Assembly (NCBI GenBank): GCA_937894955.1
Contig: CALAXO010000027.1
Coordinates: forward strand, 1 to 7,770
DNA: 7,770 nucleotides
Origin: an uncultured Clostridia bacterium
Lineage (GTDB): Bacteria; Bacillota; Clostridia; Christensenellales; CAG-138
Direction: 5' to 3'
Under the pieces are notes generated by a model, which was not told the origin of the DNA, did not search any database, and was given only the letters and a program-made list of their open reading frames with translations. Positions 1-5,321 of the stretch are shown here, piece after piece. The position numbers and the translations under genes are program-made. Position 1 is the first letter of the stretch. The number at the start of each line of letters is the position of its first letter.

Positions 1-526
1 TCCCGCGCAGCTGTGCGGCAATCGACATTCTTGTGTAAAAAGTTTTTTGCGCACTGAAAACGCGCTTTGGGTTCTCTCCGAATGCAGCCTTCATTGCGGC
101 AGGGAATTTTATCGTCATATCCTCTATGCTCCTGCCGAACGTTTTCATTGCAACGAACTGACCGCCGATAACGTTTGCGCTGCCGGGGCCTGTCACAACG
201 CTTGTTACGCCGCCGGCGCGAGCCTCCGTGAAGCAGTTGTCAAACGGGTTTATGCCGTCGATCGCGCGCAGTTCGGGAGTTACGGGTTTGCAAGAATCGT
301 TGCCGTCCGCGCCCTCGAATCCTATGCCGTCCTCCCACATGCCGATATGGCAATGCGCATCCACAAATCCGGGAAGCACAAAACATCCGCTGACATTTAT
401 CTCTTCCGCATTCGGATAATCAAGATTCACACCCATTACATGAATCTTTCCGTTTTCAATTGCAATATCCCCCTCGTAGGGTTCTCCGACCATCGGAATT
501 ATTTTCCCGTTTTTTAATATTTTCAT
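1..526 (-). CDS. Amidohydrolase, imidazolonepropionase-like (N-terminal 175 codons, runs off left edge)
   Basis: This is the N-terminal part of a metal-dependent hydrolase of the amidohydrolase superfamily. I translated the minus strand directly. It starts at ATG 526-524 with an AAGGA ribosome binding site six bases upstream, and the frame stays open to base 1. Residues 1-50 form the small beta-sandwich typical of the family (MKILKNGKI, then GDIAIENGKI). Next comes the hallmark strand-1 metal motif LPGFVDAHCHIGMWEDG, with metal ligands H58 and H60. Later segments, FEGADGND (70-77), VTGPGSANVIGGQF (111-124) and FGENPKRVF (149-157), resemble a Clostridia group annotated as amidohydrolase and related to imidazolonepropionase. 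The remaining metal ligands would lie beyond the window. The substrate cannot be read from the sequence. It lies 46 bases downstream of nnr with no terminator between, so it is probably co-transcribed. The family call is firm and the specific reaction is unknown. Confidence 0.9.
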   Translation of the reverse strand, partial: MKILKNGKIIPMVGEPYEGDIAIENGKIHVMGVNLDYPNAEEINVSGCFVLPGFVDAHCHIGMWEDGIGFEGADGNDSCKPVTPELRAIDGINPFDNCFTEARAGGVTSVVTGPGSANVIGGQFVAMKTFGRSIEDMTIKFPAAMKAAFGENPKRVFSAQKTFYTRMSIAAQLRG

Positions 527-572
527 TGTTTTTCCTTTTTACCTATTTATTCACATGAAATCGGTACTTAAA

Positions 573-2126
573 TCAATTGCGGCGTTCCGCACTGTCCGCA
601 CCCGCAGTTTTTTCGATTGCGTTCAAAACATCCCCCGCCGTTAAAGCGCGTTCATGCAGCAATTCAAGCGCAGACTCTGCCGAGCTGCCGAGAATATATG
701 CACCTGCCGATGCCGCATCGAAAGGCTCCAATCCCTGCGCCAGCAATGCCGTGATGATTCCCGTCAGCACATCGCCGCTGCCGCCCTTGGCAAGCCCGGG
801 ATTGCCGGAAGCGTTGTATCTCAGCCTGCCGTCCGGATGCGCTGCCACCGAGACCGCCCCTTTAAGCAGAACGATGCACCCGAATGATTTTGCCGTGTTT
901 TCGGCAAATCCCGCAGGGTCACGCAGCACATCTTCGATTGGTTTTCCCGTCAGGCGCGCCATCTCGCCGGGATGCGGAGTCAGCACGTGCCGCGGGGAAA
1001 GCAGTTTTTTCAACTCATCATCAAGGTTATTCAGTCCGTCGGCATCGATAACGGCCGGTTTTCCGCATGAAAGCACGGCGCGAAGCTTTTGCTTAATCAA
1101 TGCATCGCCGCCCGACCCGCAGCCTATGCCAAAAGCCGTTGCCCATTTCACAAGGCCTTGAATGTTATCATCCGCCACTGCCATAATCTCGGGGCGGGAA
1201 GCAAACATGTACATAATATCGCGCGGAACAAACGCTTTCGTCAACCCCGCGCCCGCACGCAAAGCCGCAGATGCCGCCATAACAGCCGCGCCGCCCATGC
1301 CGGGACTTCCGGCCGCAATCGCCGCCTTTCCGAAAGTTCCCTTGTTTGAAACAAGTTTTCTTTTCGGCAGCAGGCTGCGAACAAACTCTTCGTCAATGAG
1401 CTGTTCTTTTTGCAGCAGGGCAGCGTGTTCCGCATCCGTGATTCCAATTTGTGCAACGGTTATTTTTCCTACACACTCACGTTCATGAGTGAGCAGCATT
1501 CCGCGCTTTACGGCGACAAAAGTCACCGTTTCATCCGCACGGAACACCGCCGGACGCTCCGAATTCGGTTCCGAGCCTCCGCACTCTCCCGTGTCGCCGT
1601 TTATTCCGGACGGAATATCCACCGCAATACGGCAGACCGGAAGAGCGTTTGCCCTTTCAATCGCCGTTTTAAAAACACCGCTTGGTTTTCGGTTCAACCC
1701 TGTGCCGAAGATCGCATCAACGATTATATCTGATTCTCGGCAGGTATTCAACCTGTTAATGTCGTTTGAAAGCGGTAAATCGAGATTTATCGCAATTTGA
1801 TAATTCAGTTCGGCACTGCTGTGCGGCAATACAGCCGATTGTTCATATTTTTTGTTCCGTATCGGTTCAAAAAGCAGAATTCCCTCCGCATTGTACCCCT
1901 CCGCCGTCAAAATTCGGAGCAGCGCAAGTCCGTCCCCACCGTTATTGCCGGGGCCGATAAGTATGAACACGCGGCTGTCGTTTATACGCCCTGCTGTATG
2001 CCTTTTTATGCTCTGTGCAACAGCATTTGCCGCATTTTCCATCAGAACCGCATCGGGTATGCCGATCTTTTCTGTCATGTTTTTGTCGCAGCTGCGCATC
2101 AATGCCGTTTCGGATACGTTAAGCAT
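573..2126 (-). CDS. nnr: Bifunctional NAD(P)H-hydrate epimerase / ADP-dependent NAD(P)H-hydrate dehydratase
   Basis: This metabolite-repair enzyme restores NADH and NADPH damaged by hydration. The N-terminal YjeF_N domain (about residues 1-235) interconverts the R and S hydrates. The C-terminal ribokinase-like domain (about 250-510) dehydrates the S form using ADP. Epimerase motifs seen are LMENAA (28-33), GPGNNGGDG (58-66), VDAIFGTGL (136-144, with the conserved Asp137) and VDIPSGINGDTG (169-180). Dehydratase motifs seen are the glycine-rich KGTFGKAAIAAGSPG (262-276), TPHPGEMARL (383-392), LLKGA (420-424) and KGGSGDVLTG (447-456, conserved Asp452). The 517-residue length is normal for the fused form. 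The start at 2126 is preceded by AAAGGA about 11 bases upstream. It follows birA after 41 bases and probably shares its transcript. All expected motifs are present, so both activities are likely. It acts in the cytoplasm. Confidence 0.97.
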   Translation of the reverse strand: MLNVSETALMRSCDKNMTEKIGIPDAVLMENAANAVAQSIKRHTAGRINDSRVFILIGPGNNGGDGLALLRILTAEGYNAEGILLFEPIRNKKYEQSAVLPHSSAELNYQIAINLDLPLSNDINRLNTCRESDIIVDAIFGTGLNRKPSGVFKTAIERANALPVCRIAVDIPSGINGDTGECGGSEPNSERPAVFRADETVTFVAVKRGMLLTHERECVGKITVAQIGITDAEHAALLQKEQLIDEEFVRSLLPKRKLVSNKGTFGKAAIAAGSPGMGGAAVMAASAALRAGAGLTKAFVPRDIMYMFASRPEIMAVADDNIQGLVKWATAFGIGCGSGGDALIKQKLRAVLSCGKPAVIDADGLNNLDDELKKLLSPRHVLTPHPGEMARLTGKPIEDVLRDPAGFAENTAKSFGCIVLLKGAVSVAAHPDGRLRYNASGNPGLAKGGSGDVLTGIITALLAQGLEPFDAASAGAYILGSSAESALELLHERALTAGDVLNAIEKTAGADSAERRN

Positions 2127-2167
2127 GATGTATTTCGTCCTTTGCGTTTTTTTATTTCTGCACTGAT

Positions 2168-3004
2168 TTATTCAGGCGTCTGCCCGCCCGTTCGGACGGA
2201 CACATCCGCAGCATCCACCCTTTTCGTTTCTCCGTTCGGAAAAGCGGCAATCAGTCTGCCGTGTTCATCGATTCCCGCCGCAAACGCCTGAACCTTGCTG
2301 CCGTCCGTGCCGTGAATCGTGATTTCTTTATTCAATGTTGAACAGTTATTTCTGTAATCACGCAGGATAAGGTCTTTCTTCCCCTGTTTCAGCATGTTAA
2401 CACGTTCATGCACATGTTCGGCAATGCAGGCCCCGAGTTCATTCACATCGGTTATTGCGCCCGTTTCGATAAAAAGCGAAGTTGCCTGCTGCATCCACGC
2501 ATCCGACACTTCAGCGGCATTCACGTTCATGCCGATTCCGATAACGGTCATTGTCCTCGTTCCGTTCCGAACAAGCTCAGCAAGTATTCCGCAAAGTTTT
2601 TTCTGCCCGAAAAGAATATCATTCGGCCATTTTATCCGCACATTTTCTCCGTCGGCTTTTGACCGTTTTTTTGCAGGCAGGAACAAATCGAGTGAATCAA
2701 ACACTCCGAGTGCCGCCGCAAGCGTAACCAGCGGAATGTCCTCCGCCGCAATATCCGAAGCATCACAGGCAATGCTCATCAGCAGCGCTCCGGACGTGTT
2801 TTCCCACTTTCTGCCGCGTCTGCCGCGTCCGCCCGTTTGTCGTTCCGCAATCAATACGGTTCCGTCTTTCAACACACCGTTTGCAGCGCGCCGCTTCAGC
2901 TCCGCATTTGTGGAATCCGTTTCATGCACCGTTTCCGCCTTCCGTATGCCGTGCATTTTAAAACAATTTCCCGGGCCTGTCCGCCCGTTTTTGTCATTCA
3001 TCAT
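2168..3004 (-). CDS. birA: Biotin--[acetyl-CoA-carboxylase] ligase, catalytic-only (no HTH)
   Basis: This enzyme activates biotin to biotinyl-5'-AMP and attaches it to the lysine of biotin carrier proteins such as the acetyl-CoA carboxylase BCCP subunit. Counting from ATG 3004, it has 278 residues. Motifs are ETDSTN (28-33), the biotinyl-AMP loop GGRGRRGRKW (58-67), KWPNDILF (125-132) followed by KKLCGIL, and GIGMNVN (156-162). A small C-terminal beta domain follows (about 228-270). There is no N-terminal winged helix, so this is a group I (monofunctional) ligase and should not itself repress biotin genes. The frame is open further upstream, to 3094, but those 30 codons lie inside recX in another frame, and the catalytic domain does not need them. 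GGAG at 3011-3014 fits a start at ATG 3004, or at the adjacent ATG 3001. The gene overlaps the recX end by 11 bases, which suggests translational coupling. Confidence 0.95.
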   Translation of the reverse strand: MMNDKNGRTGPGNCFKMHGIRKAETVHETDSTNAELKRRAANGVLKDGTVLIAERQTGGRGRRGRKWENTSGALLMSIACDASDIAAEDIPLVTLAAALGVFDSLDLFLPAKKRSKADGENVRIKWPNDILFGQKKLCGILAELVRNGTRTMTVIGIGMNVNAAEVSDAWMQQATSLFIETGAITDVNELGACIAEHVHERVNMLKQGKKDLILRDYRNNCSTLNKEITIHGTDGSKVQAFAAGIDEHGRLIAAFPNGETKRVDAADVSVRTGGQTPE

Positions 3005-3593
3005 CCTCTGCTCCGTTTTCGGCGGAACGGAACGAAAGCTCGATTTCGTCATATCTTTCATCGAAATTCTCCGTCTCTTCGGCATTTTCCGCAAGTTCCG
3101 AAAGCACCGTTTTCACATTGTCAAACGCATACCCGCACGAAACAAGCCTTGAACCCGTTCGGCGCAGTCTTTCTTTGAGAGGAAGGTTTGAATACTGTCT
3201 GAAATACTTATTTCCGACAGCGGCGGCGTTGGAAAGCTCCGTTTCGTCCGAAATGGCGGATAAAGCCTCGTCAATGGCGGCACTGTCAACAAAATGCTCC
3301 CTCAGCTGTCTGCACAGCTTTCCTCTGCTGACCGGTTTTGTGTTGAGGCGTGATTCAATAAAGTCACGGGCAAATTTTTCATCGTTCAAAAGTCCGTTGT
3401 TCAGCAGCCTGTCAATTGCCGCCATGATTTCGCCTTCGGAATAATTGCATTCATCCAGTCTGTTTTCGACCTCGCGCACCGTTCGCGCTTTCGGCGTCAG
3501 GAAGTACAAGGCTTCATCGTATGCTGATGCGCCTTTCGCTTTTTTTGTTCTCTGCTCTTTTGTGTTTTTGGGTATTCTTTGTTTCTTCTGCAT
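2994..3593 (-). CDS. recX: Regulatory protein RecX
   Basis: RecX binds RecA filaments and modulates, usually inhibits, RecA strand-exchange and coprotease activity. The 199-residue protein shows the three-helix-repeat RecX pattern: YDEALYFLTPKARTVREVEN at 25-44, and the family hallmark GLLNDEKFARDFIESR at 67-82 followed by SRGKLCRQLREH (89-100). Further helical repeats lie at about 104-168. The first 20 residues are rich in Lys and Arg, and the last 35 (165-199) are strongly acidic, ending ENGAEDDE. These charged tails lie outside the core and vary among RecX proteins. The start ATG 3593 has GGAG eight bases upstream, placed in the 22-base gap after the recombinase-like gene. The 3' end overlaps birA. 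recA itself is not in the window. Family assignment is firm; its actual effect on RecA in this organism is inferred. Confidence 0.93.
   Translation of the reverse strand: MQKKQRIPKNTKEQRTKKAKGASAYDEALYFLTPKARTVREVENRLDECNYSEGEIMAAIDRLLNNGLLNDEKFARDFIESRLNTKPVSRGKLCRQLREHFVDSAAIDEALSAISDETELSNAAAVGNKYFRQYSNLPLKERLRRTGSRLVSCGYAFDNVKTVLSELAENAEETENFDERYDEIELSFRSAENGAEDDE
3011..3014 (-). promoter_or_regulatory. Ribosome binding site that sets the birA start
   Basis: GGAG on the minus strand lies six bases before ATG 3004 and nine before ATG 3001. Both ATGs are in the birA frame. The site lies inside the last codons of recX. It supports a 278- or 277-residue BirA rather than the longer 308-residue reading that starts at 3094. 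Confidence 0.6.
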
Positions 3594-3615
3594 ATCAGTG
3601 TCTCCGCCTGTTTTT

Positions 3616-5148
3616 TCATTCGGTTTTCAGTCCGTCACCCGTCACATTGTGCACGGTTTCGTCCCCGGTGCTGCATTGGGCATTTTCGCAGTCCGAACCG
3701 AAACAATCCGAGTCGGACTGATCCGGTTGGTTTTTTACGAACCGCACTATGCCGTTTGCGGGCATCGATGCATCTCCCCACTCTTCGCCAAGTGTTTTTA
3801 TTGTTATTCTTTTCTCGTCAATCAGGATATTTTTAATGAACACGGAGGAGAAAAACCGAATTTCCTCCGCGCACTGTATCGGAAGATCGGCAGCATGAGC
3901 AAAAAAGCCCGAAATCTGAACGCGGGTAACGCCCAAGAGCTCGCATTCAAGCTGCGCACACATAAATTCCTCCCGCAGCTCATCATACTCCGTTTTAAAA
4001 TCGTCAAAACAGCCTGCACGATTCATATGCGGCATGAGGCTTTCGCTCCATCCGTTTTCACCAATGCAGTTGATCTCTTCGCGAATCATTTCCAGTCTGC
4101 TGTAAACATCGTTTCGGGTTGCCTCCGCCGCTTCCCTGTTTTCGGCAACGTATCTGTGAACAGCTTTTTCCATTTGTTCGCTTCCGTTTCTCAGCTGCAT
4201 CCATAATGCATCGTAAATCGCATTTTCAAACCTGACGGCATCAACGATTATTTTGCCGTTTTCACAATAAAACCTGATTTCAGGCTTGTACGGAGAGGCA
4301 ATATTGACCGTTTGCAGGACCGATCCGAGGCCGACGGGCGTGACGTTTGCAAACATAAACCTGTGCCCCGCTTCCGTCTTTTCTTTTCTTCGTCTGTTGA
4401 TACGCGCCGCATACAGCCGAAGGTAATTCGGAACGATTGCGGGATAGTGCGCAAACCCGTCTTTTTCCTCAATGCCGAAATATCTGTTGTTTTCGACCAT
4501 TGCATACACGTTGTGACGCGTAAGCGGCTTGTCATCGGCTGTTTTCTGTCCGTTTTCATTCCTGATATCCGCCAAAAGACTGTTCGCTTCCTTTGCAATT
4601 TCGATAACACCGGCTCCGTGCCTGTACATTTCGAATATCTTCCGCACAACAACGGACTCAGCGGGATCCGCAATCGGTGCTCCGTTTTCGAATCTGTATC
4701 CGAACGGCACCGGCATTGCGTATTTCTCCCCGGGGAAAAGTTCTGTCCGCACTTGCGTCGATTTGCATTCCCCGGCATATTTCCGTTCCCATTCATCGCC
4801 GCAGCTGTAATAGGATTTTATTGTATGGAGAATCAGCTTTTTTTCATCCGCAATCGGGCTTCCGCCTTCAAAAACGACCGTCAGCCCGTTTCGCACAAGT
4901 TTTTTATGCATTGCAAGCCGCTGTATCTCCGAATTGCCGAGACAGGCATAATTGCGAACGAGGAGCGTTGTCGGCTCCCTGTACACGGCCGAATCGGCAT
5001 ACATGTTCAGCATAATTGTCCGCCCGTCCTGTCGGTCAAAAACCACATGGTCAATTGACATTTCATGCTTTTCGGCAAATTCCAGTGCCGATTCGATAAG
5101 GCTGTCAGCCTCGCTTTTGCTTCCGCATCTGAAATACAAATCCGCCAT
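3616..5148 (-). CDS. Large serine recombinase-like protein, apparently catalytically dead
   Basis: This 510-residue protein has the architecture of a large serine recombinase. Residues 1-97 match the resolvase N-terminal fold in outline: MADLYFRCGS, then a helix, then strands at DHVVFD and LLVRNYACLGN, then LVRNGLTVVFEGG. The Recombinase domain lies at about 148-250 (VPFGYRFENG, then DPAESVVVRKIFEMYRHG, then LTRHNVYAMVENNRYFG). A ribbon-like region follows at 264-318, a charged likely coiled coil at about 325-405, and a C-terminal strand segment SSVFIKNILIDEKRITIK (434-451). The catalytic features are missing: the YxRxS serine position reads Gly9 (YFRCG, with Ser10 one residue late), and the DRLxR arginine motif reads ACLGN (68-72). 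The ribbon lacks the usual CxxC pair. The tail (475-510) is acidic with evenly spaced cysteines 482, 487 and 492. I chose ATG 5148 because two ribosome binding sites precede it and the homology starts there. It sits 22 bases upstream of recX. It is likely a resident, non-cutting DNA-binding protein, but its function is unknown. Confidence 0.82.
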   Translation of the reverse strand: MADLYFRCGSKSEADSLIESALEFAEKHEMSIDHVVFDRQDGRTIMLNMYADSAVYREPTTLLVRNYACLGNSEIQRLAMHKKLVRNGLTVVFEGGSPIADEKKLILHTIKSYYSCGDEWERKYAGECKSTQVRTELFPGEKYAMPVPFGYRFENGAPIADPAESVVVRKIFEMYRHGAGVIEIAKEANSLLADIRNENGQKTADDKPLTRHNVYAMVENNRYFGIEEKDGFAHYPAIVPNYLRLYAARINRRRKEKTEAGHRFMFANVTPVGLGSVLQTVNIASPYKPEIRFYCENGKIIVDAVRFENAIYDALWMQLRNGSEQMEKAVHRYVAENREAAEATRNDVYSRLEMIREEINCIGENGWSESLMPHMNRAGCFDDFKTEYDELREEFMCAQLECELLGVTRVQISGFFAHAADLPIQCAEEIRFFSSVFIKNILIDEKRITIKTLGEEWGDASMPANGIVRFVKNQPDQSDSDCFGSDCENAQCSTGDETVHNVTGDGLKTE

Positions 5149-5153
5149 TGTTA

Positions 5154-5163
5154 TCCTGCCTCC
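5154..5163 (-). promoter_or_regulatory. Double ribosome binding site that sets the start of the recombinase-like gene
   Basis: On the minus strand GGAGG (5163-5159) lies 10 bases and AGGA (5157-5154) five bases before ATG 5148. The frame is open 32 codons further upstream, to an ATG at 5244, but that stretch has no resemblance to the resolvase fold. The protein is therefore taken to begin MADLYFR. Confidence 0.65.
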
Positions 5164-5288
5164 GATGCTTTGCACGTTTCGAATTGCAATTACTCCGAAC
5201 AATACATTTTTAAGCAGAAAGGTTTGAACCTGTGTTTTTCGCAATCCCCGTTCGGAACACGCATAACTTCATTTGCAAACTGCTCAGC

Positions 5289-5312
5289 CGGCCGTTTCAC
5301 TTGCGGCGGCCG
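5289..5312 (-). repeat. GC-rich inverted repeat (CGGCCG pair) after the lipoprotein gene
   Basis: Two copies of CGGCCG (5289-5294 and 5307-5312) flank a 12-base spacer and can form a 6-bp all-GC stem. It begins about 10 bases after the stop codon of the lipoprotein gene (stop at 5324-5322). The bases 3' of the stem on the minus strand are mixed (GCTGAGCAG), with no T tract. It is therefore not a canonical intrinsic terminator. It could be a weak or factor-assisted terminator, or an mRNA 3'-end stabiliser. Confidence 0.4.
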
Positions 5313-5321
5313 ATTTCCGCT

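Larger units (their letters stand above)
5149..5321 (-). other. Intergenic leader between the lipoprotein gene and the recombinase-like gene
   Basis: This 173-base stretch is the largest gap inside the minus-strand gene row. It holds a GC-rich inverted repeat next to the end of the lipoprotein gene. It also has an imperfect palindrome AGGTTTGAACCT (5220-5231), and a perfect 10-base palindrome AATTGCAATT (5182-5191) about 35 bases before the recombinase-like start. I could not find a convincing sigma-A promoter: the best pair on the minus strand, TTCAAA and TATTGT 18 bases apart, matches only 4 of 6 positions in each box. A promoter for the downstream operon here is plausible but not shown. 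Confidence 0.4.

Noticed and set aside
577..1161. Plus-strand open frame of 194 codons opposite nnr
   Set aside because: It lies entirely antisense to a gene with all its family motifs. Its translation is rich in Ser, Pro and Ala with no recognisable domain, as expected for a shadow frame.
2810..2831. Short tandem repeat CTGCCGCGT / CTGCCGCGT
   Set aside because: It simply encodes the GRGRRGR biotinyl-AMP loop of BirA on the other strand.
3005..3094. Upstream extension of BirA by 30 codons
   Set aside because: It lies within recX in another frame, is not part of the ligase domain, and a good ribosome binding site serves the start at 3004.
2394..3152. Plus-strand open frame of 252 codons opposite birA and recX
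   Set aside because: It is antisense to two well-supported genes, and its composition (Ser, Phe and Pro rich) is that of a reverse-complement shadow.
3445..4206. Plus-strand open frame of 253 codons, with a hydrophobic stretch, opposite recX and the recombinase-like gene
   Set aside because: The apparent membrane-like segments come from antisense reading of Lys- and Glu-rich codons. There is no ribosome binding site or family resemblance.
4248..4796. Second minus-strand open frame inside the recombinase-like gene
   Set aside because: It is a +1 shadow of the same gene, rich in Arg, Lys and Cys, and shares no motif with known proteins. The main frame is intact throughout, so there is no frameshift to explain.
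3616..5148. Mobile element or prophage integrase
   Set aside because: The catalytic residues appear lost, there are no att-like direct repeats or other phage genes nearby, and the gene is fitted tightly into a housekeeping operon.
5289..5312. Strong intrinsic terminator after the lipoprotein gene
   Set aside because: The stem is GC-rich but no T tract follows on the minus strand, so it is reported only as an inverted repeat.
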